Positions 19,203 through 27,292 of a stretch of DNA of 64,000 nucleotides are shown here, piece after piece. Below the pieces are notes generated by a model. That model saw only the letters and a list, made by a program, of their open reading frames with translations, searched no databases and was not told where the DNA came from. A program made the translations under genes and the position numbers. Within the stretch, counting starts at the first letter, position 1. Each line of letters begins with the position of its first letter. This DNA comes from Lachnospiraceae bacterium MA2020 (GTDB lineage: Bacteria; Bacillota; Clostridia; Lachnospirales; Lachnospiraceae), in the NCBI GenBank assembly GCA_000746015.1, contig JQKK01000021.1, positions 1 to 64,000 of the forward strand, in the 5' to 3' direction.

Positions 19203-19244
19203 AAAATAACACTCGGAGCATTTCAATACGTTGATTTAAATCAA
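19203..19244 (-). promoter_or_regulatory. pflB promoter with perfect FNR box
   Basis: TTGATTTAAATCAA at 19231-19244 is an exact match to TTGAT-N4-ATCAA. On the minus strand a TATTTT -10 lies at 19203-19208. This puts the box centre near -41.5, the class II activator position, with transcription starting near 19196. It lies between the pflA stop and pflB. Confidence 0.75.
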
Positions 19245-19268
19245 TTTGATAACATTTTAACAATTAGG

Positions 19269-20015
19269 TCATGCTAACTGTCCACGCAAGATTTTTTCGG
19301 CATTTATGACACGTTCCTGCGAAGGAGCCTCAATATTTTTTAATGAATATGGGATTTTCAATTCTTCCCACTTGTATTCTCCCATCGAATGATATGGTAG
19401 TACTTCTATCTTTTCGACGTTAGATAATTCCTCGATAAACTCTCTTGTACGCTTTAAATATTCATCATTATCAGTAATCGTAGGTACAAGTACATGACGG
19501 ATCCATATCGGCTTGCCTATCTCAGAAAGATACTTTATGAAATCCTTGATATTCTCATTGCTCTTTCCCGTCAGCTTAACATGTTCCTCAGCATCTATAT
19601 GCTTTATGTCAACCAGCAAGAGGTCTGTATATTTCATAAGCTCATTGAACTTACCAAAAAACGGCTCATTGCGGGTAAATGGCTGTCCTGCCGTGTCGAT
19701 ACAGGTATTGATGCCTCTCTCCTTTGCCTTCTTAAAGAGGTCAATGAGGAAGTCTATCTGCAGAAGCGGCTCTCCACCGCTGACAGTGATTCCTCCGTCA
19801 TTTCCCCAGTATGACCTGTATCGCTCTGCCTGGTCGAGAATCTCGTCAGAGGTGCGCATATCATCTGAGTGCGGATCCCATGTATCTACGTTATGACAGT
19901 ACTTACACCTGAGCGCACAGCCCTTCACAAATACTACAAAACGCACGCCCGGTCCATCAACTGATCCAAAAGTTTCTATCGAATGTATCGCGCCCTTAAT
20001 TGCATTATCGCTCAT
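19269..20015 (-). CDS. pflA: Pyruvate formate-lyase activating enzyme (radical SAM)
   Basis: PflA uses S-adenosylmethionine and a [4Fe-4S] cluster to create the glycyl radical on PFL. The 248-residue protein has the VDGPGVRFVVFVKGC entry segment, the cluster motif CALRCKYC (CxxxCxxC, about 31-38), the SGGEPLLQ SAM-binding loop and LLVDIKHIDAEEH. It overlaps the regulator gene by 4 nt (ATGA), so the two are co-translated, and pflB lies 117 nt downstream. Confidence 0.96.
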   Translation of the reverse strand: MSDNAIKGAIHSIETFGSVDGPGVRFVVFVKGCALRCKYCHNVDTWDPHSDDMRTSDEILDQAERYRSYWGNDGGITVSGGEPLLQIDFLIDLFKKAKERGINTCIDTAGQPFTRNEPFFGKFNELMKYTDLLLVDIKHIDAEEHVKLTGKSNENIKDFIKYLSEIGKPIWIRHVLVPTITDNDEYLKRTREFIEELSNVEKIEVLPYHSMGEYKWEELKIPYSLKNIEAPSQERVINAEKILRGQLA

Positions 20016-20707
20016 AAAAACATTTCCTCCAGTCCTTCAAAATCGACTATCTTGATACTGCTCTTGCCAACTCGCGCGATCAGGCCTTCATCGATGAGCT
20101 CACTTATCTTACGGCTTACGGTCTCCGGTCTCATGCTGAGACTTGCCGCGATGTCACCAAGCTTAAGCTCGATGATCTCCTCTTTGTCACGCTTCTCGCG
20201 GTAAAGTAAAAATGCCGCAAGGCGTGCCTTTGGATCCTTGGTAGAAAGGAGCATATTTCGCTCATTTGCATCGTGAAGCTTGCGCGATAGCATAGCAATA
20301 ATATTGAGTGCTACCGAAGAGTCGCTCAAGACTTTTATAAAATCAGACCTGTATATGGTGCAGACGGTCACATTTACAAGACATACAGCTGAGTAAGGGA
20401 AGCAGCTGCCCTCTATGAGCATGCCCTCCCAGATAGTGTCGCCCTGTGAAAAGATACCGATGATCTGCTCTCTGCCATCACTGTCATATCTCGCAAGCTT
20501 GACTTTGCCCTTTATAATTATATAAATTGCGTCTACTGCGTCGCCCTCGCGGAAAAGATAGCTGCCTTTACGCTGCCTTTTGTGAAGTGAGTTTTCCAGC
20601 AAATAATTCTTGTGCTCCTCAGGCATACTTCCGAGGAAAGGGATCTTGTCGGCATTGCATTTGGAATACTCCTCACAGAACTCTATATCATCATCTATTT
20701 TCTTCAT
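20012..20707 (-). CDS. Crp/Fnr-family regulator, probable FNR-type activator of pfl genes
   Basis: The 231-residue protein has a cyclic-nucleotide-binding-type beta roll (about 35-140), a long dimer helix and a winged HTH. Its recognition helix MRPETVSRKISEL keeps the Glu-x-x-Ser-Arg set that reads TTGAT in E. coli FNR. Cysteines at residues 11 and 17 plus three at about 100, 107 and 113 could hold an oxygen-sensitive Fe-S cluster, but the canonical N-terminal CxxC-x5-C is incomplete. It is co-translated with pflA and has its own FNR box at 20758-20771, so autoregulation is likely. Confidence 0.85.
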   Translation of the reverse strand: MKKIDDDIEFCEEYSKCNADKIPFLGSMPEEHKNYLLENSLHKRQRKGSYLFREGDAVDAIYIIIKGKVKLARYDSDGREQIIGIFSQGDTIWEGMLIEGSCFPYSAVCLVNVTVCTIYRSDFIKVLSDSSVALNIIAMLSRKLHDANERNMLLSTKDPKARLAAFLLYREKRDKEEIIELKLGDIAASLSMRPETVSRKISELIDEGLIARVGKSSIKIVDFEGLEEMFL

Positions 20708-20731
20708 AATTACGGCTCTCCAAACGAAAAA

Positions 20732-20771
20732 TTTATATCATAATTTTAACCTTAAAAATGATTTAAATCAA
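20732..20771 (-). promoter_or_regulatory. fnr-pflA promoter with FNR-type box
   Basis: On the minus strand TTGATTTAAATCAT (20758-20771) differs from the ideal palindrome only at the last base. TATAAA (20732-20737) is placed as the -10, giving an activator site near -41.5 relative to a start about 20 nt before the regulator ATG. The arrangement parallels that of pflB. Confidence 0.65.
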
Positions 20772-20774
20772 GAA

Positions 20775-20798
20775 AACCGAGGGAATAATCCCCCGGTT
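20775..20798 (-). terminator. Terminator of the amino-acid symporter
   Basis: AACCGAGGG (20775-20783) pairs with CCCCCGGTT (20790-20798) with one mismatch; a TTTT run follows on the minus strand. It separates the symporter from the FNR box of the next unit. Confidence 0.65.
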
Positions 20799-20818
20799 CT
20801 CTCATCAAAATCCGTATC

Positions 20819-22063
20819 TTATACAGCTACTTCTTCGTTTGGAAGTTTCACTCCATCTGAATTTTCTTTAATGCCATGCTTCTCAGCATATCCTGTAAGC
20901 ATAAGTGTGAGTGCGCCGTCGCCTGTTACGTTGCAGGCTGTGCCAAATGAATCCTGAAGTGCAAAGATTGTAAGCATGAGCGCTGTTCCGTTATCATCAA
21001 ATCCAAGCACGCTGATGATAAGTCCCAAAGATGCCATAACTGTGCCGCCCGGAACACCAGGAGCACCGATTGCAAATACACCAAGCAGGAGACAGAAAAT
21101 AATCATCTTTGATACAGGCGGAAATGTACCGTAAAGTATCTTGGATACTGCCATTACAAAGAATGTCTCTGTCATAACAGATCCGCAGAGGTGAATGTTT
21201 GCAAAAAGCGGTATGCCGAAGCTTACCATGTCGTCACGCAGTGTAGGCTCAGATTTCTTGGCACACTGAAGTGCTACTGACAAAGTTGCAGCTGATGACA
21301 TAGTACCTACTGCTGTCATGTATGCCGGGCCATAATTCTCAAGCACATTCAACGGATTTCTTCCAGAATATGCGCCTGCGAGTCCATAAAGAAGCGCAAG
21401 CCAGATATAATGGCCGATCATTACGATAACGATGATTGCAAGGAAGATCGGGAGCTGCTTTGTGATAGTGCCTTCGTAAGCAAGTGTGCAGAATGTTGTG
21501 CCGATAAGTATTGGCAATACAGGGATTACAAACTTTGTAACTATGCTCAATACAACATTCTGGAACTCCTCAAGGATATTTGTAATGTATGTGCTCTTAT
21601 TCCATGCTGCTGCAAGTCCCACGAGTACAGAGAAAAACAGTGCTGACATAACCGGCATGATCTGCGGGATATCGAGCGCAAATACAGGGCTTGGAATCTC
21701 CTTAAGTCCGTCAACCTCTGAACTGATAGCCAGGTGCGGAAGTATAGAATATCCGGACACTGTTGCAAAAAGAGCCGCACCAATTGATGATACATAGGCG
21801 ATAGTCAGTGCAACGAGCAGCATTCTTGATGCATTTTTACCAAGTCTGGTAATTGATGGTGCAATAAAACCGATGATAATAAGCGGGACGCAGAAACTGA
21901 TAAACTGTCCTACAATATACTTTACACATACAAGTACATTTAAGACTGCCATCGAAAATGGCGCGCCATCACTTGCATTCAGTGCCAATCCCACAACGAT
22001 ACCTATTGCGAGCGCAAGCAAAAGCTTAAACGGCAAACTGTGAAAGAAACCCTTCTTTTCCAT
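20819..22063 (-). CDS. Dicarboxylate/amino acid:cation symporter (DAACS family)
   Basis: This 414-residue secondary transporter has about eight hydrophobic segments and two re-entrant regions. The GTMSSAATLSVALQCAKK segment matches the serine-rich hairpin of GltP/SstT proteins, and GAPGVPGGTVMASLGL and GDGALTLMLTGY are the family's substrate/Na+ regions. Specificity is not readable; serine/threonine, cysteine, glutamate or C4-dicarboxylates are possible. AGGAGG is 9 nt before the chosen ATG; a TTG two codons earlier is the alternative. The desulfidase-like gene upstream suggests a Ser/Cys substrate. Confidence 0.88.
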   Translation of the reverse strand: MEKKGFFHSLPFKLLLALAIGIVVGLALNASDGAPFSMAVLNVLVCVKYIVGQFISFCVPLIIIGFIAPSITRLGKNASRMLLVALTIAYVSSIGAALFATVSGYSILPHLAISSEVDGLKEIPSPVFALDIPQIMPVMSALFFSVLVGLAAAWNKSTYITNILEEFQNVVLSIVTKFVIPVLPILIGTTFCTLAYEGTITKQLPIFLAIIVIVMIGHYIWLALLYGLAGAYSGRNPLNVLENYGPAYMTAVGTMSSAATLSVALQCAKKSEPTLRDDMVSFGIPLFANIHLCGSVMTETFFVMAVSKILYGTFPPVSKMIIFCLLLGVFAIGAPGVPGGTVMASLGLIISVLGFDDNGTALMLTIFALQDSFGTACNVTGDGALTLMLTGYAEKHGIKENSDGVKLPNEEVAV

Positions 22064-22158
22064 CCCCAAATACCTCCTAAAAACATTATTTAATTATTGA
22101 TATATTTTATCATATACCATAATGCTGCATAATTCCATGTATTCATACAGAAAATATT

Positions 22159-22195
22159 AATATAGTAAACGAAATTTTATTTCGTTTACTATATT
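22159..22195. terminator. Perfect AT-rich hairpin between cyuA-like and symporter genes
   Basis: A 16-bp perfect stem (22159-22174 with 22180-22195; core TATAGTAAACGAAA) with a 5-nt loop lies 10 nt past the stop of the desulfidase-like gene. It may be a terminator, but the T run is poor, so a protein-binding palindrome is possible. Confidence 0.5.
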
Positions 22196-22204
22196 ATCAC
22201 ATTT

Positions 22205-23518
22205 TCAAAGGCAGGCATCTACATCTACTTTGTCAGTCATTACATTAAGGATTTCTTTATCGGTCGGCATCATACCTATCTTGCCGATATAGCCCATATT
22301 TTTAATTGTCTCTTCGACATCCCTTTCGACAATTCCCTCTCCCGGTTGGAATGACTTATCATTCATGCTCATATAGTGTGCGAGCATTGCTGCATTTACA
22401 GAAGCTGCAATCTTGGCTGCACAGCTTGACTTCGCGCCGTCACAAACTATTCCGCCTACATTGGCAAGAGTATTTGTAATTGTCCTTGCTATACGCGCAT
22501 AGTCTCCGCCACTCATGTAAGTGATGGCAGCACCTGCACCACATGCCGCACTTACTGCTCCACAAAATGCGGAAAGCGCTCCAATATAATGCTTAATGTA
22601 GATAGAAACAAGATTTGAGATGATAAGCGCCCTCATGCGTTTATTATCAGATATCATAAGCTCCTTGGCATATACAACAACCGGCATGGTAACTGTGATA
22701 CCCTGGTTTCCGGAGCCTGAATTGATGACAACCGGCATAGGACAGCCTGACATTCTCGCATCTGAGCCGGCAGCTGCTGTAGCGCATGCGCGGGACTTTA
22801 CATTATTTCCAAAATTCTCAAGGATAGTCTTTCCTACACTTGCTCCCCATGGGTTGTCAAGACCTTCCTGCGCTATTGCAGAATTCATCTTTATCTGGCG
22901 GTCAAGGATATCCCTCACTTCATCAAGATCCACCTGATTTGCATAGTCGAGAAGTCCTTCAAGACTCATGAGACTTCTGTCTCCGACACGCATAGCCTCC
23001 GGGCTGTCGGTTTTTACGCCATTTTCAAGTATAGTTTTACCATCTTTTTTGATCATGGATATCTCTGTATGATGATCTGAGATAATGACCTCTGCCGTAT
23101 GATCTTTTCCCTTGATGATCGCCTGTATATAAAGATTTGGAACCTGCTCCACATAGTTGCAGTCACAAAAATCCTTCTCTACAAGCTCCTTGGTCTTTGC
23201 ACGGTCTTCATCCGTCACGCCTGCAATAACTTCAAGCTTCTTATCCGGATCACCTCCGACAACTCCAAGTGTCGCAGCTACTTCTATACCACGCTGTCCA
23301 CCGGAATTAGGAACCTTTACGCCCTTTACATTCTTGATCATATTTCCTGAGCAGTTGATAGTGATGTGCTCCGGCTCTTCATCAAGAACTTTGCGTGCCA
23401 TTGCCGATGCATAGGCGATCGCGATAGGCTCTGTACATCCCATTGCCGGGATAAGCTCATTTCTTAGGATATCTGTGTAGTTATCCATCAATTTTTTATC
23501 AAGTGACTTTTCTGACAT
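22205..23518 (-). CDS. L-cysteine desulfidase / serine dehydratase-alpha-like protein (UPF0597, CyuA/YhaM family)
   Basis: Family members are Fe-S lyases that degrade L-cysteine to pyruvate, ammonia and sulfide. The 437-residue protein has the N-terminal PAMGCTEPIAIAYASA signature (Cys28), the VPNSGGQRGIEVAATLG segment, and C-terminal cysteines in FCGAVSAACGAG and VCDGAKSSC that with Cys28 probably ligate the cluster. It was formerly annotated as serine dehydratase alpha-like. It is upstream of a DAACS symporter on the same strand; E. coli cyuA is likewise paired with a transporter, though of a different family. Confidence 0.88.
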   Translation of the reverse strand: MSEKSLDKKLMDNYTDILRNELIPAMGCTEPIAIAYASAMARKVLDEEPEHITINCSGNMIKNVKGVKVPNSGGQRGIEVAATLGVVGGDPDKKLEVIAGVTDEDRAKTKELVEKDFCDCNYVEQVPNLYIQAIIKGKDHTAEVIISDHHTEISMIKKDGKTILENGVKTDSPEAMRVGDRSLMSLEGLLDYANQVDLDEVRDILDRQIKMNSAIAQEGLDNPWGASVGKTILENFGNNVKSRACATAAAGSDARMSGCPMPVVINSGSGNQGITVTMPVVVYAKELMISDNKRMRALIISNLVSIYIKHYIGALSAFCGAVSAACGAGAAITYMSGGDYARIARTITNTLANVGGIVCDGAKSSCAAKIAASVNAAMLAHYMSMNDKSFQPGEGIVERDVEETIKNMGYIGKIGMMPTDKEILNVMTDKVDVDACL

Positions 23519-23686
23519 ACGTAGATCCTCCAGATCTTATTTGATAACCTTATTTTACATCAATATTGGTGCCATAATCTATACTTTTGCATGTATAATT
23601 CAAAACTTTGTATGTAGTAAAAGACAATCAGAAATAGCATAATTAATCTGAAATAAACTATATCTATGTACGAAGGGAGAGCTCCT

Positions 23687-25681
23687 ATGATCTACCATGT
23701 AGACGCAAACGCATTCAGGGATGGTGACGGCAGCAAAGAAAGGCCGTTTAAGCATATCAGTGATGCTGCAAGGATAGCAGTAGCAGGTGACGAAGTGCTC
23801 GTAGAGCGCGGAATTTACAGAGAAAGAGTAGTTCCAAGAAACGGTGGAACAGAAGAAAAACCCATAGTTTACAGATCTCGAGAAAAACTTGGTGCCGTGA
23901 TCACAGGTGCCGAGCCATTAAAAGACTGGACAAGACTTGACGGAAATGTATGGACTGCAAGAGTTGAAAATGGAGTTTTTGGAGACTACAATCCATACAC
24001 TACAAGGGTATTCGGAGACTGGTATTTCGCACCTGAGATAAGACATACCGGCGCTGTATTTTTGAATGATCGCATGATGTATGAATGTGATTCATTGGAC
24101 GACTGCAAAAAAGGCGAGCCAAATCCATTCGCATGGAACCCTGATGAGGCTTCATACCTTTGGTTCACTGAGCAGGATAATGGTGAGACTGTACTCTATG
24201 CCAATTTCCATGAACTCGACCCAAACAAAGAAAACGTTGAGATCCTGGTAAGAAGAAACTGCTTCATGCCGGATGAAAACGGCATTAACTATATCACTGT
24301 CAGCGGCTTCAACATCAACAAGGCTGCTACAACATGGGCTCCGCCTGCAGCTTATCAGGACGGCATGATCGGCCCACACTGGAGCCGCGGCTGGATCATC
24401 GAGGATTGTGAGATTTATGGAAGCCGCTGCTGCGGTATATCTCTCGGTAAGTATCGCGATCCTGAAAACGATATGTATTTTACAGTAAAAAAGGTCAAGA
24501 GCCCTACTCAGATGGAGCGTGACGCGGTATGCCGTGGTCAGTATCATGGCTGGCTTAAGGAAAATATCGGTCATCACATCATCAGAAGATGTCATATCCA
24601 CCACTGTGAGCAGACCGGAATCGTCGGCCGAATGGGTGGTGTTTTCTCAACTATCGAAGACTGTGAGATCCACCATATATGCAACTCACAGCAGCTTGGC
24701 GGTGCAGAAACTGCAGGTATCAAGCTCCATGCCGCAATCGATGTGACTATCCGCCGCAACCATATCCACCACAATATCATGGGTATCTGGCTTGACTGGC
24801 AGGCACAGGGAGCGCGTATTACTCAAAACCTTCTGCACGATAATGCTCGTCCTGAAGGTAAGGAGCAGGCAAAAGGCGCAATGTTTAACACGGATGTATT
24901 TATTGAAGTAGGTCACGGACCGACACTTATCGATAATAATCTCCTGCTCTCTCCGGTTTCCATCACCATACCAAGTGAAGGAATCGCCTGCGTACACAAC
25001 CTCGTGCTCGGCAGTTTCAGCTTAATCAACTCCGGAGTAGACAGCATTGTAAATGACCAGAGAGAGCCACGCTACACACCATATCATATCCGCCACCGCA
25101 CCGAGGTAGCCGGATTTATGACAATACTTCACGGAGATGACCGCATTTACAACAACATCTTCGTACAGCACTTCAAGGTTACAGATACGGAAAAGACAGC
25201 TGCAAATGCTGACTACCAAGTAGTAGGAACTGCTCCATTCGATATTTTCCCAACCTACGAAGAGTGGTACGCTCCTTTTGCAGGTGACAAAGATCCTGAT
25301 ATGGGAACTCTCGCATCCGCACACTTCGGACACTTGCCTGTGTGGGTAGACGGAAATGCTTACTTCGGCGGAGCAACAATCTATAAAAACGAAGCTCATA
25401 AGCTCAGCGATGACTCATTTAAGCCTTTGATCGAGCTCATCGAAAAAGACGGTAAAATATCACTTAAGACCGATCTTGGTGACGCAGTAAAGGATTTCTA
25501 CACAAATGTAATCACTACAGAATCACTCGGATGCGCTTTCGAGCCGGAGCAGCCATTTGAAAATCCGGATGGCACTCCTATCACTTTTGACAGCGACTAC
25601 TTTGGTTCCCACCGCAATACTGCCCCTTTGCCGGGACCATTCGCAGAGTATGGCGAAGAGACTGTTGTATGGCATAAATAA
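23687..25681 (+). CDS. Right-handed beta-helix glycosidase, probable GH120 beta-xylosidase
   Basis: The 664-residue protein begins IYHVDANAF...GSKERPFKHISDAA and has stacked parallel-beta-helix coils. It also has the GDYNPY...VFGDWYF segment that I recall from the GH120 xylosidase XylC. Candidate catalytic residues are the Asp of GIWLDWQAQG and the Glu of DVFIEVGHGP. Their spacing is 37, against 23 in XylC, explained by a 14-residue insertion (PEGKEQAKGAMFNT). No signal peptide is visible, so it probably acts inside the cell on imported xylo-oligosaccharides. The start has AGGGAG 7 nt upstream; an ATG seven codons earlier is rejected. Confidence 0.78.
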   Translation: MIYHVDANAFRDGDGSKERPFKHISDAARIAVAGDEVLVERGIYRERVVPRNGGTEEKPIVYRSREKLGAVITGAEPLKDWTRLDGNVWTARVENGVFGDYNPYTTRVFGDWYFAPEIRHTGAVFLNDRMMYECDSLDDCKKGEPNPFAWNPDEASYLWFTEQDNGETVLYANFHELDPNKENVEILVRRNCFMPDENGINYITVSGFNINKAATTWAPPAAYQDGMIGPHWSRGWIIEDCEIYGSRCCGISLGKYRDPENDMYFTVKKVKSPTQMERDAVCRGQYHGWLKENIGHHIIRRCHIHHCEQTGIVGRMGGVFSTIEDCEIHHICNSQQLGGAETAGIKLHAAIDVTIRRNHIHHNIMGIWLDWQAQGARITQNLLHDNARPEGKEQAKGAMFNTDVFIEVGHGPTLIDNNLLLSPVSITIPSEGIACVHNLVLGSFSLINSGVDSIVNDQREPRYTPYHIRHRTEVAGFMTILHGDDRIYNNIFVQHFKVTDTEKTAANADYQVVGTAPFDIFPTYEEWYAPFAGDKDPDMGTLASAHFGHLPVWVDGNAYFGGATIYKNEAHKLSDDSFKPLIELIEKDGKISLKTDLGDAVKDFYTNVITTESLGCAFEPEQPFENPDGTPITFDSDYFGSHRNTAPLPGPFAEYGEETVVWHK

Positions 25682-25712
25682 AATATCTTGTCCTCACTTC
25701 CAATTTCATATA

Positions 25713-25877
25713 GATTATTGATTTTTATCGAAAAATCAATAATCGTATTGGACTAGCAATTCTGTTTAAGAATTGCGTATCCGCCAAAGGCGGATTTTCG
25801 CGGATGCTTACCGAAATTATCCGCGAAAAGTCATAGAAATCCCCCTTACTCGTGTATTTCGAGCCAGGGGGATTTTT
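25713..25877 (+). other. Cluster of five consecutive hairpins ending in a terminator
   Basis: The 300-bp gap after the beta-xylosidase holds, in order: a perfect 14-bp stem (25713-25726/25731-25744), GCAATTCT/AGAATTGC (25756-25763/25769-25776), ATCCGCC/GGCGGAT (25779-25785/25789-25795), TTTTCGCGGAT/ATCCGCGAAAA (25795-25805/25819-25829), and a classic terminator (AAATCCCCC with GGGGGATTT, 25837-25877, then Ts). The third and fourth share GCGGAT/ATCCGC words, so alternative pairings are possible. Only the last is clearly a terminator. Confidence 0.7.
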
Positions 25878-25887
25878 AAATTCCATA

Positions 25888-25916
25888 TTGACTTACTACG
25901 TCTGTCGTAGTATATT
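25888..25916 (+). promoter_or_regulatory. PadR operon promoter
   Basis: TTGACT (25888-25893) and TATATT (25911-25916) are 17 bp apart. The whole spacer is occupied by an inverted repeat (see operator), so a bound repressor would block RNA polymerase directly. Confidence 0.75.
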
Positions 25917-25950
25917 TACTTTATCAGACGTACTACGATTGACGTAGTAC
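25894..25950. promoter_or_regulatory. Two PadR-type operators
   Basis: Operator 1 is TACTACG-tctgt-CGTAGTA (25894-25912), exactly filling the -35/-10 spacer. Operator 2 is GTACTACG-attga-CGTAGTAC (25930-25950), downstream of the start point. Both have 5-bp spacers and the same half-site; their centres are 37 bp apart (about 3.5 helical turns). Binding by the PadR protein encoded next is inferred. Confidence 0.78.
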
Positions 25951-25981
25951 GATAAATGAAGTATAACACAAAGGAGCGGAT

Positions 25982-26341
25982 ATGGTTGAGATCAGCAGTG
26001 ATGTTATCCGTGGCTACAATGATACTATAATACTGAGTATTCTGATGAAAGCTCCGTCGTATGGTTATGAGATATCTAAAAATATCAAGACTATTTCGGA
26101 CGAGAAGTATCTTATCAAAGAAACTACGCTTTACTCAGCTTTTACCAGAATGGAAAAGAACGGCTATATAGAATCTTTCGTAGCTGATCCGGATACTACA
26201 GGAAACGGTAAAAAAAGGACTTATTACCGCATCACAGAAAGCGGAATCGCTTACTACAAAGAAAAATGTGATGAATGGGAATTGACAAAGGAAGTCATTG
26301 AGCACTTTATAGAAAAAGGAGAAACAAATGGAAACGATTAA
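25982..26341 (+). CDS. PadR-family transcriptional regulator
   Basis: The 119-residue winged-helix protein has the PadR start IILSILMKAPSYGYEISKNI, the YLIKETTLYSAFTRMEKNGYI recognition region and the wing GKKRTYYRITESG, followed by a C-terminal dimerisation helix. AAGGAG lies 5-6 nt before the ATG. It overlaps the next gene by 14 nt. Two matching palindromes in its promoter point to negative autoregulation, the usual mode for PadR linked to HAAS/DUF1700 genes. Confidence 0.93.
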   Translation: MVEISSDVIRGYNDTIILSILMKAPSYGYEISKNIKTISDEKYLIKETTLYSAFTRMEKNGYIESFVADPDTTGNGKKRTYYRITESGIAYYKEKCDEWELTKEVIEHFIEKGETNGND

Positions 26342-27290
26342 AAGCTATCTTGAAGCAATGTTTGCCGGAATGCCTAATACTCCTGAAGTTCTTAAGGCTA
26401 AAGATGAGCTCCTTCAGATGATGGATGATAAATACACCGAGCTTATCGCTGAAGGTGTAAGTGAAAACGAGGCTGTGGGACAGGTCATCTCCGAGTTTGG
26501 CAATCTCGACGAGCTTTCCGAGGAATTAAATCTGAAAAAAGAAGTTGAAGATCTGAAATCAAGAGAGCAGAGCCATCGCAGATTTGTAAATTTGAACGAG
26601 GTTAAAGATTATCTTAACGCAGAGCGTAAAAGTGCCCTGTTTGTAGCAGTAGGTGTTTTCCTTTGCATAATCAGTTCCTCATTAACAATACTTTTTTCGG
26701 AAGTAATTCACGGACTAAATGAAAACATAGGAATTGGCCTGATGTTTGGCTGCATAGCAGTTGCCGTTGCACTTTTCATCATGAATTCTATGTTTATGGC
26801 TGACTATAAATATCTTAAACACGAGCTCTGCCAGATAGATATTGCAACTGCAAACTACGTCAGTGATAAGAAAAATGATTTCAAGAATACTTTTATGATA
26901 ACAAAGACAATCGGCATCCTCCTTTGCGCATTCTGCTGGCTTCCGACGTCTTTAACAGACGGCAGTGATCTTTCATGTGTCATAATGTTTTTCATAGTTG
27001 GCATAGGAGTACTTCTTATCATTTATGGACGCAACATCAACAAAAGCTATGATCTGATCCTCAACTTAAACGATCTGACAACCGTAAGCGGGAACTATGG
27101 TAAAGAAAAGCGTGTAGAATTTTCTAATCCATACGCAGCAACCGTGATCGATGTATTTTGGCCAACAGTGACCTGCCTTTACCTCTGCACTGCATTTTTA
27201 ACACTTGATTTTATACATCCGTTGCTTATATATCCTGCTGCATTTATTTTGGAAAAGATCCTTAAAGTTGCTTTTGCAAAGGAGGCTTAA
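26328..27290 (+). CDS. HAAS/DUF1700-type membrane protein
   Basis: The 320-residue protein begins with a helical cytoplasmic domain (about 1-70; ETIKSYLEAMFAGMP, LIAEGVSENEAVGQVISEFG), characteristic of permease-prefix/HAAS domains, and then has about six hydrophobic helices in three groups. No enzyme motif is present. It overlaps padR and is followed by a DUF4097 gene after 2 nt, the common Firmicute three-gene arrangement of unknown function, thought to sense or respond to envelope stress. Confidence 0.8.
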   Translation: METIKSYLEAMFAGMPNTPEVLKAKDELLQMMDDKYTELIAEGVSENEAVGQVISEFGNLDELSEELNLKKEVEDLKSREQSHRRFVNLNEVKDYLNAERKSALFVAVGVFLCIISSSLTILFSEVIHGLNENIGIGLMFGCIAVAVALFIMNSMFMADYKYLKHELCQIDIATANYVSDKKNDFKNTFMITKTIGILLCAFCWLPTSLTDGSDLSCVIMFFIVGIGVLLIIYGRNINKSYDLILNLNDLTTVSGNYGKEKRVEFSNPYAATVIDVFWPTVTCLYLCTAFLTLDFIHPLLIYPAAFILEKILKVAFAKEA

Positions 27291-27292
27291 TA

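Noticed and set aside
25720-25733. FNR box TTGATTTTTATCGA
   Set aside because: It is part of a perfect hairpin downstream of a gene and has a mismatch in the second half-site.
25939-25967. Second PadR promoter (TTGACG-N17-TATAAC)
   Set aside because: Spacing is good, but transcription would start about 8 nt before the ATG and lose the ribosome site; the upstream promoter at 25888 fits better.
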